Made by a program: the position numbers and the translations under genes. A model generated the notes under the pieces. That model was not told the origin of the DNA and made no database searches. It was given only the letters and a program-made list of their open reading frames with translations. This document shows, piece after piece, positions 28,591-36,165 of a stretch of DNA of 64,000 bases (the stretch's first letter is position 1; each line of letters begins with the position of its first letter). The stretch is from positions 310,001 through 374,000 of the forward strand of contig NZ_JAAGRN010000001.1 of assembly GCF_010499255.1 (NCBI RefSeq), written 5' to 3'. The DNA is from Sheuella amnicola. Its GTDB lineage: Bacteria; Pseudomonadota; Gammaproteobacteria; Burkholderiales; Burkholderiaceae_B.

Positions 28591-29358
28591 TCAGCTTGGG
28601 AAAGCCGCGCGAAGTTCACGCGCACCCAATGCAAGAATGCGGGCATCGGCACCGACTGCAACGAAGGTACAACCAAGTTCGAGGTAGCGTTTAGCAAGAT
28701 TTCGATCTGGCGTAAGAATGCCCGCCGCTTTGCCGTGCTTCAGTACGATGGCAATACATCTTTCGATTTCTGCGACAACCTCGGGATGCCCTGGGTTTCC
28801 AAGGTGGCCTAACGCGGCAGAAATGTCCGAAGGTCCCAAAAAGACGCCGTCGACTCCATCAACAGCGCAAATGGCATCGATATTGCCGAGTCCGGTCGCA
28901 GTTTCGACTTGCACAAGCAAGCAAACTTCTTCATTGGCGCCTTTAACATAATCTTTTCTTGAGTCCCAACGTGAGACACGGGCAGATCCATAGCCCACAC
29001 CGCGAATGCCATGAGGTGGATAGCGTACCGCCCGAACGAGCTCTTTTGCCTGCTCCGGAGTATCGACCATGGGAATCAGTAAATTTTGAACACCCAGATC
29101 AAGCAACTGTTTGATCATGTAGGTTTCGCCGATGGGCGGACGCGCGACTGCTTGCGTGTTGTAGGCAGCACACGCTTGCAACTGTGACATGATGGTCAAA
29201 GGATCGGTTGGAGTATGTTCACCATCCAGCAGCATCCAGTCGAATTCCGCGGTAGCGCAGATTTCAGTTGTGAACGCGGTAGGCAAAGAGATCCAAAGCC
29301 CGATATTTGCACGCCCTTCTTTGAGGGATTTTTTAAAGCGATTAGTGTAGTCAGGCAT
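28591..29358 (-). CDS. HpcH/HpaI-type class II aldolase
   Basis: A metal-dependent aldolase (255 residues) cleaving 4-hydroxy-2-oxo acids to pyruvate and an aldehyde. Blocks seen are ANIGLWISLPTAFTTEICAT, DWMLLDGEHTPTD (base and metal region), VQVETATGLGNIDAI with a metal Glu, and VDGVFLGPSDISAALGH with a metal Asp. The chain length of its substrate is not clear. It is the last gene of the operon that starts with a decarboxylating dehydrogenase and a Bug receptor. Together they suggest uptake and breakdown of a small organic acid, perhaps a hydroxy-dicarboxylate. Confidence 0.88.
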   Translation of the reverse strand: MPDYTNRFKKSLKEGRANIGLWISLPTAFTTEICATAEFDWMLLDGEHTPTDPLTIMSQLQACAAYNTQAVARPPIGETYMIKQLLDLGVQNLLIPMVDTPEQAKELVRAVRYPPHGIRGVGYGSARVSRWDSRKDYVKGANEEVCLLVQVETATGLGNIDAICAVDGVDGVFLGPSDISAALGHLGNPGHPEVVAEIERCIAIVLKHGKAAGILTPDRNLAKRYLELGCTFVAVGADARILALGARELRAAFPS

Positions 29359-29365
29359 GAATCAA

Positions 29366-30391
29366 TTATCCCTCAAGCAGTTTTTTCAACTGCAGTTTTT
29401 CAATCAGAATCGTTTCTTTTTTGTAGGTATCCACAAAGTACTGGCGATAGGCTTGCGGATCTTTATACATCACTGGGGCATCAATCTTGAGACAAGCCGC
29501 TTTGAACTCTTCACTCTTTGCCGCCTTTTCAACAGCCTGGGAAAGCTTGGTTGCCACTGCGGGTTCAAGACCTGCAGGTGCAGCTACGCCGTTAGGTGCA
29601 TCATTGACAACACCAAAGCCCAATTCCTTGAGTGTCGGTACGGACTTGAAACGCGGAAGTCGCTCCTCACCCCATGTCACCAGCAAGCGTAATTTGCCCG
29701 ACTCGACAAGTTGCGACCAGGAGCTCGAATCCGCAAGCATATCCACTTGACCGCCTAAAAGACCTTGCAGCGCGGGCGCCCCACCCTTGTATGGCACATG
29801 TCTGAGCTTGATGCCGGCAGCCTGAGCAAACTCTTCCATGCCGATGTGGGTTTGACCGGCAACTCCAGAGGTCGAATAGGTTAATTTATCGGGGTTTGCT
29901 TTTGCGAATGCAATTAATTCCTGAATCGTTTTGTAGGGAGACTCCGAGGTCACCACGATGCCGAAAGTTTGCGCCGAGGTCATTCCTAAAAAGGTGTAGT
30001 CCTTGATCGGATCTATCTGGACTGTGCCTAGTTGGGAAAACCGTGTAACGGACAGCGCAAGTTGACCAATCGTGTAGCCATCCGGCTTTGCGCTTGCGAG
30101 GGCCTTTGCACCAATCATGCCGGCCGCGCCTGCCCTGTTTTCGACCACAACGGGTTGTCCTAGATCCTTGGACATCATTTGAGCCAAAACCCGCATAGTT
30201 GCATCAGCCGTACCGCCTGCAGGCCAGGGGCAGATAAAGGTGACAGGCCTGCTAGGATAAGACTGAGCAAATGCGTTTCGAGTCAACAAGGCCGGTGCGC
30301 AAAGTACCGCAGCACCTCCAAGCAAAGCTTGCCGACGCTTGCCTTGTACCAACTGACTCGAATTCAAGTTATTTTTTTTGTTTATCGACAT
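29366..30391 (-). CDS. Bug-family tripartite tricarboxylate receptor
   Basis: A periplasmic solute receptor of the TctC/Bug family (341 residues), abundant in Bordetella and relatives. The signal region (KRRQALLGGAAVL, ending NAFAQS) has a twin-arginine-like start. The mature protein begins YPSRPVTFICPWPAGGTADA, the family hallmark. VVENRAGAAGMIGAKALASAKPDG and VPYKGGAPALQGLLGGQVDML form the ligand clefts. I start at 30391, preceded by GGAGA, not at 30418. No TctA/TctB membrane genes are near, so it is an orphan receptor. The ligand is unknown. Confidence 0.9.
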   Translation of the reverse strand: MSINKKNNLNSSQLVQGKRRQALLGGAAVLCAPALLTRNAFAQSYPSRPVTFICPWPAGGTADATMRVLAQMMSKDLGQPVVVENRAGAAGMIGAKALASAKPDGYTIGQLALSVTRFSQLGTVQIDPIKDYTFLGMTSAQTFGIVVTSESPYKTIQELIAFAKANPDKLTYSTSGVAGQTHIGMEEFAQAAGIKLRHVPYKGGAPALQGLLGGQVDMLADSSSWSQLVESGKLRLLVTWGEERLPRFKSVPTLKELGFGVVNDAPNGVAAPAGLEPAVATKLSQAVEKAAKSEEFKAACLKIDAPVMYKDPQAYRQYFVDTYKKETILIEKLQLKKLLEG

Positions 30392-30424
30392 GACGTAGTC
30401 TCCTCTACCATCTTTCATGAACTA

Positions 30425-31522
30425 TCAGGCAAGAAGCTTGCTGATCGCTGCTCCCATGTCGGATGTGGATGACTTGCCACCTAAATCTGGTGTGTGCGGG
30501 CCTTGAACCAGAACCTTTTCGATGGATTTAACAATCGCATCGTGCGCGTCCTGGTAAGGCTTTTGCTCTGCTTCAGATAAACTGCGACCCAGATATTCGA
30601 GCATCAAGGCTCCGGACCAAATCATGGCAACCGGGTTCGCGATGTTTTTACCGTAAATATCCGGTGCCGAACCGTGCACGGGTTCGAACAGGGATGGGAA
30701 AGTGCGGTCCGGGTTCAGGTTGGCAGATGGTGCAAGTCCGATCGTGCCGGTACAGGCAGGACCGAGATCCGAAAGGATATCGCCGAACAAGTTGGAAGCG
30801 ACAACAATATCGAAGCGATCCGGTTGCAATACGAATCGAGCCGAGAGAATATCGATATGCTGTTTATCGGTCGTAATGCCGGGATATTCCTTTCCGATTG
30901 CGGCTGCGCGTTCATCCCAGTAAGGCATGCTGATGGCGATACCATTTGACTTGGTTGCAATCGTTACATGACGTCGTGCACGCCGTGTTGCCATCTCAAA
31001 GGCAAAACGCAGGACACGGTCCGTACCCTTGCGAGTGAAAATCGATTCCTGCAGAACAATTTCCCTGTCCGTGCCTTCAAACATTCGACCACCAACTGCG
31101 GAATATTCACCCTCGGTATTTTCGCGAACAACATAAAAATCGATATCACCCGCTTTGCGATTGGCCAACGGGCATGGGACACCATCGAATAAGCGCACAG
31201 GGCGCAAATTGATGTATTGATCAAATTCCCGCCGAAACTTGAGCAATGATCCGTAAAGGGAAACATGGTCAGGCACAATGTCAGGCCAACCCACTGCACC
31301 GAAATAGATCGCATCGCAATCAATTAAATGACTCTTCCAGTCAGCTGGCATCATTTCGCCAGTCTTTGCGTAGTAATCACAAGAAGCCCAGTCAAAATGG
31401 CGGAACTCGAGATTCAGGCCGAATTTATCAGCAGCGGTTTTTAAAACTCGCAATCCTTCTGGCATGACTTCTTTACCAATACCATCGCCTGGTAGTACTG
31501 CAATTTTGAATGAGCGGCTCAT
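30425..31522 (-). CDS. Tartrate/D-malate-type decarboxylating dehydrogenase
   Basis: A member of the isocitrate/isopropylmalate dehydrogenase superfamily (365 residues). The group includes tartrate dehydrogenase (TtuC) and D-malate dehydrogenase (DmlA), which fit best from overall character. Blocks include AVLPGDGIGKEVMPEGLRVL, YFGAVGWPDIVPDHVSLYGS, LRPVRLFDGVPCPL, VVRENTEGEYSAVGGR and SNLFGDILSDLGPACTGTIG. FEPVHGSAPDIYGKNIANP is the NAD-binding region. It is first in the operon with the Bug receptor and the aldolase. LeuB is less likely because of the non-Leu neighbours. Confidence 0.87.
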   Translation of the reverse strand: MSRSFKIAVLPGDGIGKEVMPEGLRVLKTAADKFGLNLEFRHFDWASCDYYAKTGEMMPADWKSHLIDCDAIYFGAVGWPDIVPDHVSLYGSLLKFRREFDQYINLRPVRLFDGVPCPLANRKAGDIDFYVVRENTEGEYSAVGGRMFEGTDREIVLQESIFTRKGTDRVLRFAFEMATRRARRHVTIATKSNGIAISMPYWDERAAAIGKEYPGITTDKQHIDILSARFVLQPDRFDIVVASNLFGDILSDLGPACTGTIGLAPSANLNPDRTFPSLFEPVHGSAPDIYGKNIANPVAMIWSGALMLEYLGRSLSEAEQKPYQDAHDAIVKSIEKVLVQGPHTPDLGGKSSTSDMGAAISKLLA

Positions 31523-31642
31523 GTTTGATTCCTGTAATAAGATTTTGTGATCTTACCCTTTTCCACAGATCGAGGAAATTTGATTGTTTCCAATGCTGGC
31601 ACAAGCTTGAGGCATTTTCTTTGCTGCAGCGCCGCATTGAAA

Positions 31643-31678
31643 TGGCCCTATTAATAACCCTATAAATGACCCTGATAA
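31643..31678. repeat. Three degenerate 12-base tandem repeats before a GST gene
   Basis: Consecutive units TGGCCCTATTAA, TAACCCTATAAA and TGACCCTGATAA share CCCT and a trailing AA at a 12-base period. They are followed by AAGGGGG, which can pair with the last CCCT. They lie in the 242-base gap between the divergent dehydrogenase operon and a GST gene, so they could be regulator binding sites. Confidence 0.5.
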
Positions 31679-31764
31679 TTAAGGGGGTTCAGATCACGTG
31701 ACGAAATGATATTCTTCAACAACAACTTCCCTCTTTCATTTAGTTAGATTCACAGGATCAAGAT

Positions 31765-32376
31765 ATGAAACTTTTTGGCTTGCCCGGCGCTTGTTCACTT
31801 GTAGATCACATTGCACTTCAGTGGACAGGTCAACCCTTCACATATGAAGCTGTATCCCGTACAGCACTTAAAGAAGCCCCCTACTTGAAAATTAGTCCGC
31901 TTGGTGCGGTACCTGCCATTGATGACAACGGTTTTTACCTGACGCAAAACGTTGCCATTCTTGAATATTTGGATGAGAAATATCCGCAGGCACTGCTTTT
32001 GGGTGGTACATCACTTGCTGCGCGCTCTGAAACCCGTCGCTGGCTAGGCTTCCTGAACTCTGATTTACACAAGACTTTTAGCCTTGTTTTTGGAGCCCCC
32101 AGATTTGTCGAGGGCGAGTCGGCACAAGCGAGTTTGGTTGCCAATGCAGAAACTCGCTTAAAAGAATTATTTGCTATCGCCGATAGTCGATTGGCTAATC
32201 GCAACTGGTTATCCGACAGTCGTTCGGTGGCTGACGCTTATCTCTATGTTGTGATGCGTTGGGCAGTTGCCAAAAAAATCGATCTGAGCTCTTTGAAGAA
32301 CTTGCAGGCTCACTTTGCCAGAATGTCCGAAGATACCGGTGTTCAAAAGGCCTTAAAAGCCGAGGGCTTGAGCTAA
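31765..32376 (+). CDS. Beta-class-like glutathione S-transferase
   Basis: A 203-residue glutathione transferase. The N-terminal thioredoxin-like domain starts MKLFGLPGACSLVDHIALQW, where the Cys of PGACS is the residue that binds glutathione in beta-class enzymes. ISPLGAVPAIDDNGFYLTQNVAILEYLDEKYP is split as the cis-Pro and gamma-Glu binding parts. The helical C-terminal domain has SVADAYLYVVMRWA. The gene is alone, behind a 242-base gap with tandem repeats and followed by a terminator. It probably acts in detoxification; the substrate is unknown. Confidence 0.88.
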   Translation: MKLFGLPGACSLVDHIALQWTGQPFTYEAVSRTALKEAPYLKISPLGAVPAIDDNGFYLTQNVAILEYLDEKYPQALLLGGTSLAARSETRRWLGFLNSDLHKTFSLVFGAPRFVEGESAQASLVANAETRLKELFAIADSRLANRNWLSDSRSVADAYLYVVMRWAVAKKIDLSSLKNLQAHFARMSEDTGVQKALKAEGLS

Positions 32377-32400
32377 ATCGACCGGGGTGTATCGGTTTCA

Positions 32401-32438
32401 TCCTGTTTCAACATAGCTTGAAACAGGATTATTTTTTT
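32401..32438 (+). terminator. Intrinsic terminator after the GST gene
   Basis: An 11-bp inverted repeat (TCCTGTTTCAA at 32401-32411 and TTGAAACAGGA at 32418-32428) with a 6-base loop is followed by TTATTTTTTT. This is a standard rho-independent terminator 25 bases after the GST stop codon. Confidence 0.9.
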
Positions 32439-32496
32439 AAAATACCGATATCTGATGTCCGATCGGACATCAGCATCGCTATGGGTGGTTTATCAA

Positions 32497-32994
32497 ATGA
32501 ATCGTAAATTTTGTTGTTCGCTGTTATCGGTCAGCGTATTAGCACTCGCCGGTTGTGCGACCGGTCAGAATTACAAGCCAAACGTATATCGTGGCGGTCA
32601 GGTTAATCAACAGCAATCTGCCAAAACTATTCAAATCATCGCCTTATCGCCTGTCCAGGTCGAAGTGGATAACACTAAAGGCCAGCAGGCGGCCATGATT
32701 GGTGGAGCCGTACTTGGCGCGGTAATTGGTGGTGTTCTGGGTAACCAATCTCGAAACACCGGCGCCGGTATAGCCCTTGGCGGCTTAGCGGGCGGTGCAG
32801 GCGGCTCGCTGGTTTCCAATACGGTTATGGTTGAGGGCGTATCGATTACCTATCAGGATGGAACTCACACGATGAATTCGGTCCAAGTTGGCAGATTGTG
32901 CGAATATAAACAAGGTGCGGCAGTCATGATTTCATCAGCACCCGGAGAAACTCGTATACAACCTAATAATGAAGTTCCTTGTCCCAAGGAGTAA
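32497..32994 (+). CDS. Glycine-zipper outer membrane lipoprotein (SlyB-like)
   Basis: A 165-residue lipoprotein of the 17-kDa surface antigen/SlyB type. The signal peptide ends in the lipobox ALAGC with Cys20. A glycine zipper (GGAVLGAVIGGVLGNQ and ALGGLAGGAGGSL, about 77-110) follows and would insert in or span the membrane. The C-terminal part is a small beta domain with SITYQDGTHTMNSVQVG. I use the ATG at 32497 so that the signal peptide is at the terminus. SlyB proteins respond to envelope stress and Mg in enterics; the role here is not shown. Confidence 0.83.
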   Translation: MNRKFCCSLLSVSVLALAGCATGQNYKPNVYRGGQVNQQQSAKTIQIIALSPVQVEVDNTKGQQAAMIGGAVLGAVIGGVLGNQSRNTGAGIALGGLAGGAGGSLVSNTVMVEGVSITYQDGTHTMNSVQVGRLCEYKQGAAVMISSAPGETRIQPNNEVPCPKE

Positions 32995-32996
32995 GA

Positions 32997-33923
32997 ATGA
33001 CAATCAGCCAGGAAAACCCGCGCGATCTGATTGGCTATAACGGTCACCCCCCTCATCCGCATTGGCCTGGCCAGGCACGCATCGCTTTGCAGTTTGTGCT
33101 CAATTATGAAGAAGGTGCGGAAAGCAATGTGATGGATGGCGATCCTGGTTCGGAACGATTTCTTTCCGAGATTGTCGGTGCCGAGAGTTTTCCGGCGCGC
33201 CACATGAGCATGGAATCCATTTATGAATATGGGTCGCGTGCAGGAGTTTGGCGAATACTGAACGAATTCAATAAAAGAAAGTTGCCACTGACCATTTTCG
33301 GGGTAGCGCAAGCTCTACAAAGACATCCTGAACTCGCTTCATCACTAGTTGAAAGCGGGCATGAAATCGCGTGTCACGGTTTAAGGTGGCTTCATTATCA
33401 AAATATTGATGAAGCGACGGAACGCGAGCACATGCGCTTGGCCACTCAACAAATCAGGGAGCTGACGGGTGGACTTTGGCCATTGGGTTGGTATACCGGT
33501 CGTGACAGCCCGAATACGCGCAGGCTCGTCGTAGAAAACGGCGGTTACGAATATGACAGCGATTATTACGGTGATGACCTGCCCTTTTGGACCTCGGTCA
33601 AAAAGTCGGATGGAACGAGTGAAAAACAATTGATCGTTCCTTACACCCTCGACTGCAACGATATGCGGTTCGCCACGCCACAAGGGTTCAATACCTCACA
33701 GCATTTCTTCGAATATCTCAGGGATAGTTTCGACTCTCTGTATGCTGAGGGTGAACATCAACCCAAGATGATGTCGATTGGCATGCATTGTCGACTGCTT
33801 GGACGGCCGGGAAGAATCGTTGCATTACAGAAATTTTTAAATCACGTCTGTTCGCACGACAAGGTGTGGATCTGTCGGCGTATCGATATCGCGCGCCATT
33901 GGAAGAAGCATTTCCCTGCCTGA
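32997..33923 (+). CDS. Polysaccharide deacetylase family, PuuE allantoinase type
   Basis: A 308-residue carbohydrate esterase 4-fold protein without signal peptide. The N-terminal block YNGHPPHPHWPGQARIALQF and NYEEGAE match the PuuE group, which in Pseudomonas is a metal-independent allantoinase of purine breakdown. GHEIACHGLRWLHYQ is the His motif, and WYTGRDSPNTRRLVVENGG the Arg block. HCRLLGRPGRI closes the barrel. No other ureide genes are near, so allantoinase versus another deacetylase remains open. It starts at ATG 32997 behind AAGGAG, directly after the lipoprotein gene. Confidence 0.82.
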   Translation: MTISQENPRDLIGYNGHPPHPHWPGQARIALQFVLNYEEGAESNVMDGDPGSERFLSEIVGAESFPARHMSMESIYEYGSRAGVWRILNEFNKRKLPLTIFGVAQALQRHPELASSLVESGHEIACHGLRWLHYQNIDEATEREHMRLATQQIRELTGGLWPLGWYTGRDSPNTRRLVVENGGYEYDSDYYGDDLPFWTSVKKSDGTSEKQLIVPYTLDCNDMRFATPQGFNTSQHFFEYLRDSFDSLYAEGEHQPKMMSIGMHCRLLGRPGRIVALQKFLNHVCSHDKVWICRRIDIARHWKKHFPA

Positions 33924-33926
33924 TGA

Positions 33927-34952
33927 TCAGCTTAGCTGATCGATCAGGTTTTGCCTGCCTTCCGTATTGGCCATTGCAATCAGTATGGACCCCTGTTCAA
34001 TAATCCAACTGGATGACGGATTGAAAATCAATTGTCCGTTTTGTCTCCTGACGCCCATCAAAATGTAATTTTCATGACGCTGGGCGATATTCCCCAATGA
34101 CTCGCCAGTCCGTGAGCTTGGTATTTCAATTTCCTCTACTCTAAAAGATGCTTCATCACGCAGCATTTCTTCAATGAAGGATACGACATGAGGCCTAACC
34201 ATCGCCGATGCGATACGCATTCCTCCGGTAAAGTCAGGCGAAACGATTGAGTCTGCGCCAGCCTTTTTCATTTTCTCGATATTTTTAACATCATGACAGC
34301 GGGCAACGATACGCAGGTCCGGACGTAATTGCCTGGCGGTGATAATGATCATCATATTCAAGGCATCTTCACCGGAAACTGCGAATAAGCCCACTGCATG
34401 ATCTATACCGGCATGTTTGAGGCAATCATCGTCGGTCGCGTCTCCAAGCACATATAAAAAACCGGGATTTTTATCTTTCAGGTTTTGTATAGCCTGAGGA
34501 TTCGGATCAATAGAAACAAAAGGTCGCTTGGTTATTGAGAGCTCTTGCGCGACGTTTTCACCGACACGACCGAGTCCACACAGAATGTAATGGTTTTTCA
34601 GTTTTTTTACGGCCTGATCCATGCGCTTCCTTTGCAAGGTTTCATTTATATCGGATTCAAGAAAAAGGACCGTCATGATCGAAAACATCATCGACAAAGT
34701 GCCGGCCCCGAAAATGCCTAATAACACGGTCAAGGCTCTTGCCGCCGGATTATTGGACATATCGAATACTTCACTGAATCCAATAGTGGAAACAGTGATG
34801 AAAGTCATGTAAAAACTATCGAACCAGTGGTGCTGCCCATGGGTTAATACTTGATAGGCCAGTGTGCCAAAGATATGCACCGTGAATAAGCCGAAGAGGA
34901 CGATATAAAGAAGCCCTCTAAGATGACTGGTGTCGTTTTTGCTGGAAAGCAT
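33927..34952 (-). CDS. RCK-regulated potassium channel protein
   Basis: A 341-residue two-membrane-helix ion channel with a cytoplasmic TrkA-N/RCK domain. Helix 1 is about 13-34 (LLYIVLFGLFTVHIFG), the pore is 44-61, and helix 2 is about 70-100. The filter reads TVSTIGFS then EV, where classical channels have TVGYGD. The RCK part starts HYILCGLGRVGENVAQEL (Rossmann), then VLGDATDDDCLKHAGI. I start at ATG 34952. An in-frame TTG at 34997 lies inside the IS inverted repeat and is an artefact of the insertion. The native promoter region is separated by the IS. Confidence 0.87.
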   Translation of the reverse strand: MLSSKNDTSHLRGLLYIVLFGLFTVHIFGTLAYQVLTHGQHHWFDSFYMTFITVSTIGFSEVFDMSNNPAARALTVLLGIFGAGTLSMMFSIMTVLFLESDINETLQRKRMDQAVKKLKNHYILCGLGRVGENVAQELSITKRPFVSIDPNPQAIQNLKDKNPGFLYVLGDATDDDCLKHAGIDHAVGLFAVSGEDALNMMIIITARQLRPDLRIVARCHDVKNIEKMKKAGADSIVSPDFTGGMRIASAMVRPHVVSFIEEMLRDEASFRVEEIEIPSSRTGESLGNIAQRHENYILMGVRRQNGQLIFNPSSSWIIEQGSILIAMANTEGRQNLIDQLS

Positions 34953-34983
34953 CTGATTCTTTTTGTTTTGACTAGATATAAGT

Positions 34984-34986
34984 GTT
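34984..34986. repeat. Target-site duplication (left), GTT
   Basis: The three bases GTT directly outside the left inverted repeat are repeated outside the right one at 36047-36049. A 3-bp duplication is usual for IS30-family transposition. Confidence 0.8.
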
Positions 34987-35011
34987 GGCGGTTTCAAGTA
35001 CGAAGTGCAAC
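34987..35011 (+). repeat. IS left terminal inverted repeat (25 bp)
   Basis: Identical, in reverse complement, to 36022-36046. The outer tip begins GGCGGTTTC. Confidence 0.93.
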
Positions 35012-35085
35012 TTTGATTAATTAGGTGGGTGGCTGAGAATGTTCTAGCATCTCAGATTTCTCGACCGCCAAGTCAAAGTTACCTT

Positions 35086-36039
35086 ATGAGCTATAAACAT
35101 CTCAGCCAAATAGAACGTTATCAGATTTCCGTACTTATGAAAGCAGGACAGAACCTCCAAGCGATTGCCCGGATACTGGGTCGACATAAGTCGACAATCA
35201 GCCGGGAGGTTTTGCGTAATTCTGGTTTGCGAGGCTATCGCCCTCGACAAGCGAATTTGCTTAGTCAGGAAAGAGCCCAATCGAGCCGTAACGCCTTTCA
35301 AATTGATCAAACGACAAGAGATAAGGTCGTCGAGCGCCTCAAGCTGCAGTGGAGTCCTGAACAGATTGCTGCTTTCTTGCCTGTCAGCCACGAAACCATC
35401 TACCGACATGTCTACGCGGACAAGGCTCAGGGCGGTACGCTGTGGAAACACCTTCGCTGCCAGAAGAAACGGCGTAAGCGCTACGCTGGAGGACAGGACC
35501 GTCGTGGCCAAATCATTGGTAGGCGCCCCATTGCCCAACGTCCTGTTTCTGTTGAAACTCGCAGTCAAGTCGGGCACTGGGAAGGCGATACCATCATTGG
35601 TGCAGGCCACAAACAAGCTATCGTGACGCTGGTTGAGCGCAAAAGTGGGTTTGCCATTCTGGCCCATGTGACTCGCAAAACGTCCGGCTTGGTCAGTCAA
35701 GCGATCATTGCGGGTCTCGCGCCTCTGGCGAATTGCGTCAAGACATTGACTTACGACAACGGAAAAGAGTTTGCTGATCATGCTGTTGTGGATAAGGCGT
35801 TGAACTCGACGGCTTACTTTGCAGATCCGTTTGCTAGTTGGCAACGCGGTTCGAACGAAAACTTTAATGGTTTGCTGCGCCAATACATTCCTAAAAAACG
35901 CCCCTTATCGACTGTGACCTCGGATGAACTTAAAATGATTCAAGATCGTATTAACCACCGACCACGAAAACGATTAGGTTTTAAAACTCCGTACCAAGTG
36001 TTTCACCAGTCTTTAGACCGTGTTGCACTTCGTACTTGA
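35086..36039 (+). CDS. IS30-family transposase
   Basis: A 317-residue DDE transposase. The N-terminal helix-turn-helix reads HLSQIERYQISVLMKAGQ then IARILGRHKSTISREVLRN, the IS30 signature. The catalytic acids lie in HWEGDTIIGAGHKQ (Asp), LTYDNGKEFADH (Asp) and RGSNENFNGLLRQYIPKK (Glu). The end NHRPRKRLGFKTPYQVF is also typical of the family. I prefer the ATG at 35086; the in-frame upstream start at 35029 would add 19 residues of non-family sequence. The stop is just inside the right inverted repeat. Confidence 0.95.
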   Translation: MSYKHLSQIERYQISVLMKAGQNLQAIARILGRHKSTISREVLRNSGLRGYRPRQANLLSQERAQSSRNAFQIDQTTRDKVVERLKLQWSPEQIAAFLPVSHETIYRHVYADKAQGGTLWKHLRCQKKRRKRYAGGQDRRGQIIGRRPIAQRPVSVETRSQVGHWEGDTIIGAGHKQAIVTLVERKSGFAILAHVTRKTSGLVSQAIIAGLAPLANCVKTLTYDNGKEFADHAVVDKALNSTAYFADPFASWQRGSNENFNGLLRQYIPKKRPLSTVTSDELKMIQDRINHRPRKRLGFKTPYQVFHQSLDRVALRT

Positions 36040-36046
36040 AACCGCC
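36022..36046 (-). repeat. IS right terminal inverted repeat (25 bp)
   Basis: Mirror of the left repeat without mismatch. Its outward TTGAAA (36036-36041) and TACAAC (36060-36065, in flanking DNA, 18-base spacing) resemble a weak hybrid promoter toward kup. Confidence 0.93.
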
Positions 36047-36049
36047 GTT
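36047..36049. repeat. Target-site duplication (right), GTT
   Basis: Matches the GTT at 34984-34986 on the other side of the IS. Joining the two flanks restores the pre-insertion sequence. Confidence 0.8.
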
Positions 36050-36165
36050 TCTTTTGTTTTACAACAAATCCTGTAACTCAAAAAACTTGGCAGTAAGGAG
36101 TGATTTCCTTCTACACTCCAAGGTTAATACAATAAAAGATTGAAAAGTTAAGGTAGTTTCACCAG

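Larger units (their letters stand above)
34987..36046 (+). mobile_element. Complete IS30-family insertion sequence
   Basis: A 1060-bp element bounded by 25-bp perfect inverted repeats (34987-35011 and 36022-36046, outer ends starting GGCGGTTTCAAGTACGAAGT) and flanked by GTT duplications. It carries one intact transposase gene. Both ends and the gene are undamaged, so it looks recent and able to move. It sits between the divergent potassium channel gene and kup. Confidence 0.95.

Noticed and set aside
34953-34997. TTG-started extension of the potassium channel gene
   Set aside because: The TTG lies within the inverted repeat of the IS, so it did not belong to the gene before insertion; ATG 34952 is the better start.
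35044-35883. Antisense 279-codon frame inside the IS30 transposase
   Set aside because: The sense frame has all DDE and helix-turn-helix motifs; the antisense product has no recognisable domain and no ribosome binding site.
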